A stretch of DNA of 64,000 nucleotides from Mycolicibacterium poriferae (GCF_010728325.1 NZ_AP022571.1:152342-216341), one strand, 5' to 3'; shown: positions 1 to 9,196, counted from the stretch's first letter. Notes: generated by a model not told the origin, from the letters alone. A program made the numbers and translations.

Positions 1-132
1 TTTGGTCGCGTCAGCATCACCACGAGCACGTCGGCTGACGGTAAGCAGTGGCTGAGCTTGTGGCCGGCCACCACCGACGCCGTCCGCGAGGACCTCTACG
101 GGTTACTTTCCGCGCCGCGGGCGGCCGCGTAA
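1..132 (+). CDS. C-terminal end of an EspG-like ESX chaperone (partial)
   Basis: Only the last 43 codons are in the window, ending in TAA. The tail has a conserved strand (GRVSITTSTSADG), then QWLSLWPAT, then an amphipathic helix with DLYGLL. EspG proteins end in a similar way: a strand, a W-L-x-x-x-P segment and a final helix. EspG is the cytosolic chaperone that binds PE-PPE substrates of ESX systems. The position just before eccB in an ESX cluster fits. Recognition rests on a short tail and context only, so another small ESX-associated protein is possible. Confidence 0.45.
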   Translation, partial: FGRVSITTSTSADGKQWLSLWPATTDAVREDLYGLLSAPRAAA

Positions 133-161
133 AACGCCATGCGTGCATATGTCGGGGGGCG

Positions 162-209
162 TGAAATTAGTGCCGATTTAGGGTCGTTTCGCCTAGTAGG
201 GTGGGCGAT
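162..209 (+). promoter_or_regulatory. Promoter P1 of eccB, predicted leaderless
   Basis: An AGTGC box (169-173, preceded by GAAATT) is followed by 23 nt, the -10-like hexamer TAGGGT (197-202), 7 nt and the ATG at 210. Transcription would start at or next to the start codon, giving a leaderless mRNA, which is common in mycobacteria. The same architecture precedes the genes at 1794, 9197, 9520 and 11424. It also selects ATG 210 over the upstream GTG 201, which lies inside the -10. Confidence 0.6.
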
Positions 210-1727
210 ATGGCGCTGAATTTGACGTCGCGGCTGCAGGTAACGGCCCACTATTTCTGGAACCGCCGCAACGCGGCGGCGCTGAGCCATCACGGCGTCC
301 GGTTGGAATACGACCCCGAGCAGCGCCGCAGCGCCGCGCTCATTCTCGGGGTCATGTTCACACTGCTGGCGATGGCACTGATGTTCATGCTGTCGATGTG
401 TTCCCCCGCCGGACAGGTGGGCCAGTCGGCCATCTTGGCCGACCGCGACACCGGCGCGGTCTACGTGATGGTCGACGGTCGACTACACCCGGCGCTGAAC
501 CTGATGAGCGCCCGGCTGATCGCCGGCCAGCCGAATAATCCGACGTTCGTCAAGGCCGCCGAGCTGGAGAAATACCCGCAGGGGCCGCTGGTGGGCATCG
601 TGGGCGCTCCCGCGGCGATGCCCATCCGAACGGCGTCGTCCTCGGACTGGACCGTGTGCGACACCGCACCGACACCGACGTCGACGACCTCAGCCGCCTC
701 GGAACCTGTGGTCACGGCGATCGCCGGCCAACTCACGCTAGGCCAGCGCTCAGCGCCGCTGCAGATGCCCGATGCCATCTTGGGCCGCTACGGCGATCGC
801 ACCTATGTGATCTGGGAGGGGCACCGCTCCGAGATTGACCTCAGCAACAAGGCGGTCGCTTTGGCATTGGGCGTCGATTCGACTGCGCCGGAACCGATTC
901 CGTTGTCGCGCCCGCTTTTTGATGCCCTTCCGGCGACGGACCCGCTGGTGATCCCGGCCATTCCGGGGGCAGGGGAACCGTCACGGTGGAATGTCGCCGA
1001 CGGCGCGGTGATTGGGTCTGTGCTGACGGTGCGTGACCTCGGTCAGCCCAACGCTGCCGAATCGCTGTACGTGCTGTTACGTGATGGCGTGCAACGGGTT
1101 TCGCCGTTCGTTGCTTCACTCTTGCGATCGGCGAACTCGTTCGGCGATGTGGCCCCCATCCAGGTGGCCCCCGACAAACTCGCTCCGATACCGGTGGTGG
1201 ATAAGCTGCCCGTGTCGTTCTACCCGGCCACTCGGCTGCGCCTGGTGGACACTGCCGTCAATGCCACCACCTGCTTGGCATGGTCGAAAGGCGCCACGGA
1301 CCGCGCCGCCGAAATCACGATCTTGTCGGGGCAAGGACTGCCGATCCCCCTCGGCTCTGCCGATAACCGCCTGGTGAAACTTCCGAAGGGCGTTCATGAT
1401 CCCGAATCGGTGGAGGCTGACCAGGTGTACATCGCCCCCGGTGCCACGAACTTGGTGATGACGACCAGCGCGGCCCCAGCGGCGTCCTCGCGCGAAGCGA
1501 TGTGGTGGATTTCAGATCAGGGGGTCCGCTTTGGCATCGAGTTGTCCGACGACGCATTCAGAGCCCTCGGGGTGTCCCCGGATAGGTCGCAGCAGGCGCC
1601 GTGGCCGCTGATCCGGGCGTTTGCGCCAGGGCCAGCACTCACCCGCGCCGACGCACTGGTCCAGCACGACTCGCTCGCTCCCGTCGGGGGCGCCGAAGCG
1701 CTCCCCACCAGGTCTCCGGGAAGCTAG
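210..1727 (+). CDS. eccB: EccB, ESX (type VII) secretion core membrane protein
   Basis: The product is 505 aa. The N-terminus has the EccB pattern: a short cytosolic segment (TSRLQVTAHYFWNRRNAAAL), one transmembrane helix at about residues 46-68, and a long periplasmic part with repeated strand-turn units. The segment after the helix (GQSAILADRDTGAVYV, then VDGRLHPALNLMSARLI) is typical of the family. EccB joins EccC, EccD and EccE in the inner-membrane ESX complex. ATG 210 is preferred because promoter P1 predicts a leaderless transcript starting there. The gene ends 66 nt before the espI transcription unit. The length matches chromosomal EccB proteins. Confidence 0.93.
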   Translation: MALNLTSRLQVTAHYFWNRRNAAALSHHGVRLEYDPEQRRSAALILGVMFTLLAMALMFMLSMCSPAGQVGQSAILADRDTGAVYVMVDGRLHPALNLMSARLIAGQPNNPTFVKAAELEKYPQGPLVGIVGAPAAMPIRTASSSDWTVCDTAPTPTSTTSAASEPVVTAIAGQLTLGQRSAPLQMPDAILGRYGDRTYVIWEGHRSEIDLSNKAVALALGVDSTAPEPIPLSRPLFDALPATDPLVIPAIPGAGEPSRWNVADGAVIGSVLTVRDLGQPNAAESLYVLLRDGVQRVSPFVASLLRSANSFGDVAPIQVAPDKLAPIPVVDKLPVSFYPATRLRLVDTAVNATTCLAWSKGATDRAAEITILSGQGLPIPLGSADNRLVKLPKGVHDPESVEADQVYIAPGATNLVMTTSAAPAASSREAMWWISDQGVRFGIELSDDAFRALGVSPDRSQQAPWPLIRAFAPGPALTRADALVQHDSLAPVGGAEALPTRSPGS

Positions 1728-1746
1728 TTGCCATAAATCGAGGGTC

Positions 1747-1793
1747 GAAAAACTAGTGCCGATATACGACATACACGCTGATAGGATCTGATT
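1747..1793 (+). promoter_or_regulatory. Promoter P2 of the espI-eccD-mycP-eccE operon, predicted leaderless
   Basis: AGTGC (1755-1759) sits in a GAAAAACTAGTGC context. It is followed by 22 nt, TAGGAT (1782-1787), 6 nt and GTG 1794. Just downstream of the box is CCGATATACGACATA, which is nearly repeated at the promoter in front of 12691 (CCGATATATGTCATA). There is no Shine-Dalgarno sequence, consistent with a leaderless mRNA. Confidence 0.6.
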
Positions 1794-3401
1794 GTGACTG
1801 ACCGCGACCTTCCCCCTGAGCAGCCGGGCTACCCTCCGAGCGAGGGTGATCCCCGCGACACCCGCGCGCACGCCGCAGAGCCGCCGGCACCGCTGGCGGT
1901 GCCGGGCTGGCCCTCACTACCGGCGAGCGGTGGGGAATCCGCGGGCGCTCACGCCCAATCCCCAGTGCCGCCCCCGCCCCCGCCGTGGCCGGGCCGCACC
2001 CCGGATGTGCCCAGTCCAGCACCACGATCCGACGCGGGTCCGCCGTGGGGCCAGCACTCGCAACCCAGCGAGTCTGAGGCTGCGGCGTCGACCCCGGAGC
2101 AACCCGCGCCGGCCTCGCAAGATCTTGACCAGGGCGCGCCGTACCGCCCGTCGGATGTTGAGACCACCACGTTTTTCGATCGCCGCGATTTCCCGCCCCC
2201 GCCGCTGCGCGAAAGCCCCTCCGGCGGCAGTAGTTTCGGCGACGCCGGTGCGGGCCAGCACGCGGCGCCGTCCACCTCCTCTCAGTGGGGTGGCGAGCCC
2301 CCGCGGCATCAGGCCCCACCGTTTCCACAGCAATCCGGCCCGCATCGTCCCCAGTCGCCCGCCCAAGGCTGGCCCGGAGAGCGCTCTGCGCCTCCTGCCG
2401 GCGACCCCCGCCAGTGGGGCGAGCCCGCCCCGGTGTCCACGGGGCCGGCCAACTACTCCTACGTCGACTCGATTCGGCCCACCGAACTCGTGCCGACCCG
2501 CAAGATTCCCCCCGGCAAGGGGTGGCGAAAAGTGCTGTACAAGAGCACCTTTGGGCTGCTGAACTTCGGGCAATCACCCGATGAACGGCACTTGGCTGAG
2601 TTGGAAGCCAAGATCCGCTCCCTGCTGCGGGGCCGCTACAAGATCGGGGTTCTCGGCAAAGGCGGCGTCGGCAAGACCACGATTGCCGCCGGGGTGGGGT
2701 CGATCTTCGCCGAGCTCCGCCAGGACGACCGGGTGGTGGCCATCGACGCCGACACCGCGTTCGGCAAGCTGGGCCTGCGCGTGGACCCCAACGCCAAGGG
2801 TTCCTATTGGGAGCTGGCCGCCGATCAGGACTTGCGGACCTTCGCCGACGTGCGCTCCCGCGTGGGCAACAACACCGCCGGCTTATTCGTGCTGGCCGGC
2901 GAATCCGCCACCGCCCGCCGCCGCATACTCGATCCGAGCATCTACCGGGAGGCGACCAGTCGGCTGGACAACCACTTCACCCTGTCAATCATCGACTGCG
3001 GGTCCACCATGGATTCCCCGGTAACCCGCGAGGTCCTGCGCGATCTCGACGCACTGATCGTTGTGTCCTCGATGTGGGTCGACGGCGCCTCAGCGGCCGC
3101 GCAGACCATGGAGCTGCTCGCCAACACCGGCCATACCGGGCTGCTGCATCGCACCGTGGTCGTGCTCAACGACGGCGACGGCCACGCCGACAAGCGCACC
3201 CGCGAGGTGCTTCATGAGCAGTTCAGCCAGCGCGGCCAGCGCGTGGTGGAGGTGCCCTTCGATCGGCATCTGCGTCCCGGCGGTGTGGTCGACGTGCAGA
3301 ACGAAATCGACAAGGTGACGCGTCGCCGGTTCATTGAGATCGCCGCGGCGATCGCCGAGCACTTTCCCACGACCAGTGACAGCCTGCGGGGGCGCCGGTG
3401 A
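1794..3401 (+). CDS. espI: EspI-like protein: proline-rich N-terminus and ParA/MinD-type ATPase
   Basis: The product is 535 aa. Residues 1 to about 235 are low-complexity and rich in P, S, G and Q. The C-terminal half is a deviant-Walker ParA/MinD-type ATPase with P-loop GKGGVGKTT at about residue 288, VVAIDAD, and a switch region SIIDCGSTMDSPV. EspI proteins of ESX loci have this layout. In ESX-1, EspI is an ATP-sensing modulator of secretion. The start is GTG 1794, fixed by the leaderless promoter P2. The stop overlaps the eccD start (GTGA), so the two are translationally coupled. The substrate or partner on this plasmid cannot be read from sequence. Confidence 0.88.
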   Translation: MTDRDLPPEQPGYPPSEGDPRDTRAHAAEPPAPLAVPGWPSLPASGGESAGAHAQSPVPPPPPPWPGRTPDVPSPAPRSDAGPPWGQHSQPSESEAAASTPEQPAPASQDLDQGAPYRPSDVETTTFFDRRDFPPPPLRESPSGGSSFGDAGAGQHAAPSTSSQWGGEPPRHQAPPFPQQSGPHRPQSPAQGWPGERSAPPAGDPRQWGEPAPVSTGPANYSYVDSIRPTELVPTRKIPPGKGWRKVLYKSTFGLLNFGQSPDERHLAELEAKIRSLLRGRYKIGVLGKGGVGKTTIAAGVGSIFAELRQDDRVVAIDADTAFGKLGLRVDPNAKGSYWELAADQDLRTFADVRSRVGNNTAGLFVLAGESATARRRILDPSIYREATSRLDNHFTLSIIDCGSTMDSPVTREVLRDLDALIVVSSMWVDGASAAAQTMELLANTGHTGLLHRTVVVLNDGDGHADKRTREVLHEQFSQRGQRVVEVPFDRHLRPGGVVDVQNEIDKVTRRRFIEIAAAIAEHFPTTSDSLRGRR

Positions 3402-4915
3402 CCACGGTGCACCCGTCGACTCCCACGTCAGGATCGTCAGCCCCCGGAGGGCCGCTGGTGCCCTCGTCGTGCCGGGTGTCGCTGCTGGTCGGCGGCGCCC
3501 ACCAGATTGATCTGGTGTTACCGGCCGCAGTCCCGCTCTCGGCGTTGACCGACTCGACACTTGGGGCGGTCAATCGGCTGCTGCGCAGTAAGGGTGAAGA
3601 CGAACTCCCTGTGGGGACATACGAATTCGCCCGTGCGGTGGGAATGACACGCCTGTCGGAGGAGGTGTCACTGTCGGCGCAGGGTGTGGCCGACGGTGAC
3701 CTACTGGCGTTCGTGCCAGAGAAGACAGCCCGCCGATACACGCCGCTGATCGAGAATGTCTCGACTGCACTGGCCCGCTGGGCCCATGCCCATTTTCCTC
3801 CAGTATCAACCCACGACGCGGTGGTGGTCGCCGGGGCGCTCACGGCGGCGGCGCTGCTCGGGGCGGCCCTGCTGGTGTGGCGGCTTCGGTGGGCGGCCCA
3901 GCCGTTCTGGCTCAGCCCCGCGATTTTCGCCGTCACGGCGGGCATCCTGTTGGCCACGACGATGCTTTCGGCGCGCGCTGGGGCCAGCCGCGTCATCGTC
4001 GACGGCGCCGCTTGGGCAGTGCTGGCCGGCCTCGTCTTGGCCGGCGCCAGCGCACCGTATGGCGACCAGCCCGGCGCCCCGCATGCTTTCCTAGCGGCCG
4101 TGGTCGCCACCGTCGGTGTGTTGCTGTTGGCGCGGATGACGGGCCGCCATTGGACGGCGGCGGCGGCGATCGTCACTGTGTCCGCCGCCGTCATCGCCGC
4201 CAGCCTGACTCGCATGTTCTTCGACGTTCCCGCTCAACGCATCGCCATTGTCATGTTGATGGCGGTGCTGATCGCTTCTCGAGTGGCGACCGCAATCGGG
4301 CTGTGGATGGCCAAGGTTCCGCGTCAGAGCTTTGAATCGATCACAGGGCGCGATATGTTCACCCGCGCTCCAGGTCAACCCGAGGACACGCTGACCCCGG
4401 TGGAGTCGGCCGCCCATGACGTGACGCTGCGCGGTGAGCAGGTCGCCGAGGTGGCCCGTCGATCCAACCGGGTGCTCACCGGGACCCTGCTCGGGATCGC
4501 CGTGGTGCAGCTGGCGGCTTCCTGGTGGGCGATCGCCCCGGGGTCGGGCTCGCAGTGGCCCTCGATCGTCGTCGTCGCGGTGACGTCGGTGTGCCTGATT
4601 CTGCGGGCCCGCGGTCTGCGGCACCGCCGTCATGCGGTGACCATCGTCAGCGGCTCGGCGCTCTCGCTGATGGCGATCCCGTTGCACTACGGCCTCAGTG
4701 CGCCCGCCTCAGCGACTGTTGCGGTCGTGGTGTCGGCGGCCGCGGTGCTGGCCGTGGCTGTGGCCGGGCTGCTGGCTGGGGCGGTCATTCCCTCGCGCAG
4801 CTTCTCTGAACCCATCCGGCAGATTGTGGAGTGGTTGGAGTACATCGGCTATGCCCTCATTGTGCCGTTCGCCGCGTGGGCAATCGGCTTGCTGCAGTAC
4901 ATCAGGTTGCACTGA
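3398..4915 (+). CDS. eccD: EccD, ESX polytopic membrane channel component
   Basis: The product is 505 aa. The N-terminal ~110 residues form the ubiquitin-like domain of EccD (CRVSLLVGGAHQIDLVLP...). They are followed by a linker and about 11 hydrophobic segments. The protein ends in a membrane helix with IPFAAW-like residues and LLQYIRLH. EccD dimers line the central space of the ESX inner-membrane complex. The start is GTG 3398, overlapping the espI stop by 4 nt. The stop TGA shares one base with the mycP start. Length and domain order are normal for the family. Confidence 0.93.
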   Translation: MTTVHPSTPTSGSSAPGGPLVPSSCRVSLLVGGAHQIDLVLPAAVPLSALTDSTLGAVNRLLRSKGEDELPVGTYEFARAVGMTRLSEEVSLSAQGVADGDLLAFVPEKTARRYTPLIENVSTALARWAHAHFPPVSTHDAVVVAGALTAAALLGAALLVWRLRWAAQPFWLSPAIFAVTAGILLATTMLSARAGASRVIVDGAAWAVLAGLVLAGASAPYGDQPGAPHAFLAAVVATVGVLLLARMTGRHWTAAAAIVTVSAAVIAASLTRMFFDVPAQRIAIVMLMAVLIASRVATAIGLWMAKVPRQSFESITGRDMFTRAPGQPEDTLTPVESAAHDVTLRGEQVAEVARRSNRVLTGTLLGIAVVQLAASWWAIAPGSGSQWPSIVVVAVTSVCLILRARGLRHRRHAVTIVSGSALSLMAIPLHYGLSAPASATVAVVVSAAAVLAVAVAGLLAGAVIPSRSFSEPIRQIVEWLEYIGYALIVPFAAWAIGLLQYIRLH

Positions 4916-6582
4916 TGCGGGGCAAAAGTGTGGCAGCGGGCCTGGCCGCATTCGGACTGCTCGCCGCCAACGTGTTGGCACCCCCGGCGGCGCTGGCGGT
5001 CGCCCCACCGGTCATCGACCCGGGCGCACTGCCGCCGGACGAGACTCCGGGCCCGCCCCAGGAGATGCGCCAAACCAAGGCGTGCGTGACCCCGGTGGTA
5101 GTGAGCGATCCCAACGTGGCCCAGCCCGACCCGGGCAACACCATGCTCAACATCGAACAGGCCTGGCAATATTCAACCGGCGCCGGAGTGACGGTAGCCA
5201 TCATCGATACTGGCGTCACCCCCAACCCGCGGTTCCCGCGGCTGTTCCCCGGCGGCGACTTCGTGCAAGGACTACCCGACGGCGGGCTGACCGATTGTGA
5301 AAGCCACGGCACCATCGTCGCCTCGATCATCGGCGCCGCGCCCGCCAACCCGGCCGACCGCCCCACGCCGCGTCCGGCGGGAGCAGGGGCCCCCCCTCCG
5401 CCCCCGGGCGTGCCGGCCAACCCGGCGCCACCAGCGTTTCCCCCGCCACCGACGATCACCGCGACCGCGACAGTGACCGCGCCGGCACCGCCGCCCGAGC
5501 CGCCGCCACCTCCGGCAGAACCGCCGCCCGGCGGGCCGCCGCCGGCGGGACCTCCCCCCGCGCAGGGTCCCGGCGACACCGGCGCCGCACAGCCGTTGGT
5601 GCCGGGCCCTCCGCCAGGGGGACCGGACGGGGTGGTCGGCGTGGCCCCCGATGTCTCGCTGATCTCGATTCGTCAGTCCTCGACGGCGTTCACTCCGGCG
5701 CGACCAGCCCCCGGGGACATCGAGGGCCAACGCAAGGCCGGTGACATCGCGACCCTGGCCAAGGCCATTCGACATGCCGCAGACCTGCCCGGCGTTCAGG
5801 TGATCAACGTGTCGTTGGCGTCGTGCATCAACGCCGCGGCCCCGGTCAACCAGGATGCTCTGGGCGCGGCGGTGCGCTACGCCGCGGTGGACAAGGACAT
5901 CGTGATCGTGGCCGCCGCCGGCAATCAGGGCGGCGGCGACCAGGGGCAGGACTGCGGACAGAACCCCGCGTTCAATGCCCTGAACCCCAACGATCCGCGG
6001 GACTGGGCTGGGGTGCGCACGATCGTGACTCCGGCGTGGTTCTCCGACTACGTGCTCACCGTCGGAGCGGTGACCCCCGAGGGGCTGCCGCTGCCGGATT
6101 CGATCAACGGCCCGTGGGTGTCGGTGGCCGCCCCGGGGTGGCGGATCATGGGCCTGTCGAACACCAACGGCGCGGCGGTCAACGCCCGACCCGATGAACC
6201 CGGCTTGGGCGCGGGCTTCTGGGGGACCAGCTTCTCGGCCGCCTACGTCAGCGGCGTGGTCGCACTCGTGCGGGCCAAGTTCCCCGATCTCACTGCGGCC
6301 CAGGTCATGCGGCGCATCACCGAGACCGCCCACAATCCGGCCCGCGGGGTCGACAACCAGGTCGGCTACGGCGTGGTCGATCCGGTAGCGGCGCTCACCT
6401 TCGATGTGCCGCTGGGCGATCCGAAGCCAGCCGAGCGGCTCAGCACCGACCTCTACGTGCCGCCGCCGCCGCCGGGACCGGACCATCGACCGCGCAACAG
6501 CGCCCTCCTTGCCGGCGCCGCGGTGCTGTTGGTCGCCGGGGCCGCCGTGGCGGTCGTGGGTATGCGACGGAGGCTGCGATGA
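4915..6582 (+). CDS. mycP: MycP mycosin, membrane-anchored subtilisin-like ESX protease
   Basis: The product is 555 aa. It has a signal peptide (residues 1 to about 29, ending AALAVA), then the N-terminal extension typical of mycosins. The catalytic triad is visible: Asp98 in VAIIDTGV, His131 in DCESHGT and Ser439 in WGTSFSAAY. The oxyanion Asn is in AAAGNQGG. A C-terminal helix (ALLAGAAVLLVAGAAVAVV) anchors it with a short basic tail. Between His131 and the next core strand is an unusually long Pro/Ala-rich loop, about residues 142-220. ATG 4915 overlaps the eccD TGA by one base and places the signal peptide correctly; in-frame upstream codons would lie inside eccD. MycP stabilises the ESX complex and processes some substrates. 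Confidence 0.95.
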   Translation: MRGKSVAAGLAAFGLLAANVLAPPAALAVAPPVIDPGALPPDETPGPPQEMRQTKACVTPVVVSDPNVAQPDPGNTMLNIEQAWQYSTGAGVTVAIIDTGVTPNPRFPRLFPGGDFVQGLPDGGLTDCESHGTIVASIIGAAPANPADRPTPRPAGAGAPPPPPGVPANPAPPAFPPPPTITATATVTAPAPPPEPPPPPAEPPPGGPPPAGPPPAQGPGDTGAAQPLVPGPPPGGPDGVVGVAPDVSLISIRQSSTAFTPARPAPGDIEGQRKAGDIATLAKAIRHAADLPGVQVINVSLASCINAAAPVNQDALGAAVRYAAVDKDIVIVAAAGNQGGGDQGQDCGQNPAFNALNPNDPRDWAGVRTIVTPAWFSDYVLTVGAVTPEGLPLPDSINGPWVSVAAPGWRIMGLSNTNGAAVNARPDEPGLGAGFWGTSFSAAYVSGVVALVRAKFPDLTAAQVMRRITETAHNPARGVDNQVGYGVVDPVAALTFDVPLGDPKPAERLSTDLYVPPPPPGPDHRPRNSALLAGAAVLLVAGAAVAVVGMRRRLR

Positions 6583-8282
6583 AGGCCCGCACCGTGGGCG
6601 TGCACGCCGGGACGCCGGTGGTGGTCGCGCTGGAAGTCGTTGCCCTGGTGGCGTTTATCGGTTTGCCGCCGGCGCGGTTCGGGTGGTGGCCGGCCGCGGT
6701 GATCAGCGCCGTGGCGCTGCTGCTGCTGGCGCCCACCGTGCACCGCCGGAACGTGCCGGGCTGGCTGGCGGCCGCGTGGCGCTGGCGCCGTTCCCGGCGC
6801 GGCAAGTACCCGGCGGCGGCTGCGGCAGTGGATGTGCCCCACGGCAACATCGTGTGCGGTGTGCGCGTCGAGGAGTGCGAAGCCCTCGCGATGATCGAGG
6901 TGACCGGAAAGCCCTACTCGCTGACGTTCCTGCGAGGGTCCACGGTGTCGCTGACCCGCAACGTGCTGCCGCTGGAGGTGCTGACCGAGCTGCTCGACCA
7001 GCCCGGCGGGATTCAGCTGGCGGTTGACGTCGTGCCCTCCGGGCACCGGGTGCGCCGCGGCAACGAATACCCCCCGCTGTACAGCACTCTACTGGCCGAC
7101 CGGCCCGCGGCCGGGCAGCGCACCATGCAGTTCGTGGTGCGCCTCGACATCCGAAACTCGGTGCCCGGCTTGCAGTATCGGCAATCGGTCGGGGCTGCAG
7201 CCGCCGCCGCCACCGAGCGAATCATCAATGCCCTGCTGGAGCGCGACATCCGCGCCACCGCCCTGACCGCCGCCGAGCTCGACACCGCGCTCGACCGGCT
7301 GGGGGCGCGGTTGCAGCCGGCGCCGGCGCCGCCGGTTGTCGAGGGCACCGACAGCCCGGCCGACCCGGTGCCTTTTCGCTCCACCAGCCCAGCGCAGCGG
7401 CGCAGCAAGGTCAGCAACGAGGTGGGCTGGCGCACCATCAAGGGCCACCCTGGGTTTCTGACGACGTACTACTTCTCACCCGAGGACATCACCACCGCGT
7501 CACTGCATCAGATGTGGGCGCTGCGCAGCGACGAGGTGGTGTTGACGCTGAGCTTGTTCAAACGCCGCTATGTGGAGGCCCCTGACGGCGATGGCCCGGT
7601 GATGATCGCGGCCACGGTACGCACCAACGATCCGCAGCCCCCGCAGCAGCCACCGACGCTGTATCTCAACACGTTGCCCGGTGACCAGTTTTCCGCCGCA
7701 CTGCGGCCGGCCCCGACGGCGCGCCCGGGCCATCTCGACATCCCCGCGCGCCCGCTGGGGGAGCCGAGCGCGTTGGAGATCCCGATCGGATCGACGGGCA
7801 TTCTGGTGGGAGCTGCGCTGCGCGATGACCGCCGCGCAGACCCGCCGGTGCAGCGCGACGATCTGGTCATGTTGTCGCTGACCGATCCGCAGCAGGCCAC
7901 CCGCATCGTCATGGACACCAGCGAGTATTACGTGCGCCAGCTGCTCATCCGCGCCGCCGCGGTGGGGGAGCGGATCGCCATCTATTCCAGCCAACCCAAC
8001 CGGTGGGCGAGGTTGGCCCAGCCCAATATCGCCGTGGTCGACCGCCGCCGGCCCGCCGAGTTCGTGCCCTCGATCATCGTCAACGACCGGCCCCTCATTG
8101 CACCACCCACCGGATTGTCGGCCACCGTAGTCACGCTCGGGCGTGCCCAGCCCGGCGGGCAGCAACCCGACATCCACTTTCAGCAAATCTCCCGTGAATC
8201 GGTGCACATCAGCACCGCCCGCGACACCGTCGAGGTCGCCATCGTGGCCTTCAACCAGGAACAGGCATGGCTTGGCCTATGA
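6579..8282 (+). CDS. eccE: EccE, ESX membrane component
   Basis: The product is 567 aa. Two transmembrane helices lie near the N-terminus (about residues 14-50: VVVALEVVALVAFIGL, then AAVISAVALLLLAP). A basic segment (WRWRRSRRGK) and a large mixed alpha/beta cytosolic domain follow. This is the EccE layout, and the gene occupies the EccE position directly after mycP with a 4-nt ATGA overlap. At 567 aa it is longer than most chromosomal EccE proteins. EccE sits at the periphery of the inner-membrane complex. The stop overlaps the next gene by 4 nt. Confidence 0.88.
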   Translation: MKARTVGVHAGTPVVVALEVVALVAFIGLPPARFGWWPAAVISAVALLLLAPTVHRRNVPGWLAAAWRWRRSRRGKYPAAAAAVDVPHGNIVCGVRVEECEALAMIEVTGKPYSLTFLRGSTVSLTRNVLPLEVLTELLDQPGGIQLAVDVVPSGHRVRRGNEYPPLYSTLLADRPAAGQRTMQFVVRLDIRNSVPGLQYRQSVGAAAAAATERIINALLERDIRATALTAAELDTALDRLGARLQPAPAPPVVEGTDSPADPVPFRSTSPAQRRSKVSNEVGWRTIKGHPGFLTTYYFSPEDITTASLHQMWALRSDEVVLTLSLFKRRYVEAPDGDGPVMIAATVRTNDPQPPQQPPTLYLNTLPGDQFSAALRPAPTARPGHLDIPARPLGEPSALEIPIGSTGILVGAALRDDRRADPPVQRDDLVMLSLTDPQQATRIVMDTSEYYVRQLLIRAAAVGERIAIYSSQPNRWARLAQPNIAVVDRRRPAEFVPSIIVNDRPLIAPPTGLSATVVTLGRAQPGGQQPDIHFQQISRESVHISTARDTVEVAIVAFNQEQAWLGL

Positions 8283-9139
8283 GCGCTGCGCAGACACATT
8301 CTCCGGCCTGGCCGGGTCGGCGCCTTCTCGACGCCCTGGACGTCACTGACCTCGACACATTCGACCCGCGCCCGGGGTGGCAACACCGCGCCGACGATGA
8401 CGTGCTGACGATCCCCGTCGGTGCGCCAGTGGACGCACCCGACTCGGTGGTGTCGATTGAGCTCGGCGATCACGCCAACGTCGCGCTCTGCGTAGGCATC
8501 ACGGGGAAAACCACGGTGCTGCAGTCGCTTGCGCTGAGCGTGTGCACCTTGTATCCGCCGACCCGCGTGCAGCTCGCCATCGCCGACACGCAGAACGGCA
8601 TCGCCACCGCGAACACCATGACCCGCCCTCCCCACGTCGTCGCCCACTACGCGGGCTACCGGTTCGCATCCGACCCTCCGGCGAACTGGGACACCTGGTG
8701 CACCCAGGTCGAGACCGCGCTAGATCAGCGCGCAGGACAGCCCCAGCCCGACCTGCTCGTCGTCGTCGATGCCGTCGACGAGCTGCTGGGGTCGCACCCA
8801 CAAGTGGCGGGCACGCTGCAGCGCATCGTCGACGAAGGCCGCGACAAGCGTGTCCGGCTCCTCATGTCGAGCACTGAGCAGACCTCGAAGTTCGCAGCTG
8901 GTGCCCGGTTGGGTCGGCCATCCTTTGACGCAACCAGCGACGTCGTGATTGCGCTGCGGACCGCGACGGCGCAAACCTCCAGGGACGCCCTCGGTGGACC
9001 CCAGGCGTGGCAGCTGCCGATGTCCCCTCTGGGCCTTGGCTATGTCCGATCATCTGACGGTGCGATCACCGGACCCGTACGGCTGTTCACCGCTGCCGAT
9101 GTGGCGCCCACGCTGTCGTCTCGACTCATGACGATCTGA
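8279..9139 (+). CDS. Stand-alone EccC-like FtsK/SpoIIIE ATPase domain, probably catalytically degenerate
   Basis: The product is 286 aa and matches the pattern of a single EccC ATPase domain: IPVG...SIELGDHANVALCVG, then TGKTTVLQSLALS, RPPHVVAHY, LLVVVDAVDELLGSHP, LLMSSTEQ and SDVVIALRTATAQTS, ending GYVRSSDG. The P-loop reads VGITGKTT, two residues short of GxxxxGK[ST]. The Walker B end is VDAVDEL where EccC has VDEF-type residues. It therefore probably binds nucleotide poorly or not at all. ATG 8279 overlaps the eccE stop (ATGA), so it belongs to the ESX operon. It may be an accessory subunit or decoy for the real EccC. That role is inference. Confidence 0.72.
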   Translation: MSAAQTHSPAWPGRRLLDALDVTDLDTFDPRPGWQHRADDDVLTIPVGAPVDAPDSVVSIELGDHANVALCVGITGKTTVLQSLALSVCTLYPPTRVQLAIADTQNGIATANTMTRPPHVVAHYAGYRFASDPPANWDTWCTQVETALDQRAGQPQPDLLVVVDAVDELLGSHPQVAGTLQRIVDEGRDKRVRLLMSSTEQTSKFAAGARLGRPSFDATSDVVIALRTATAQTSRDALGGPQAWQLPMSPLGLGYVRSSDGAITGPVRLFTAADVAPTLSSRLMTI

Positions 9140-9149
9140 TGTGCGTTCG

Positions 9150-9196
9150 GCAATTTGTGCCTGTCGGGCACCTCGGTCGGCCGTAGCCTTATATCC
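9150..9196 (+). promoter_or_regulatory. Promoter P3, same family as P1
   Basis: The box is TGTGC (9156-9160, preceded by CAATT). It is followed by exactly 23 nt, TAGCCT (9184-9189), 7 nt and ATG 9197. This is the most diverged box of the five, but the spacing is identical. Confidence 0.5.

Noticed and set aside
201..209. GTG 201 as eccB start
   Set aside because: It overlaps the -10 element of promoter P1; the conserved N-terminus begins at ATG 210.
4831..4914. Earlier start for MycP
   Set aside because: It lies inside eccD and would bury the signal peptide; ATG 4915 gives a proper signal sequence.
5272..6486. Long minus frame opposite mycP
   Set aside because: Arg/Gly-rich antisense shadow without family motifs.
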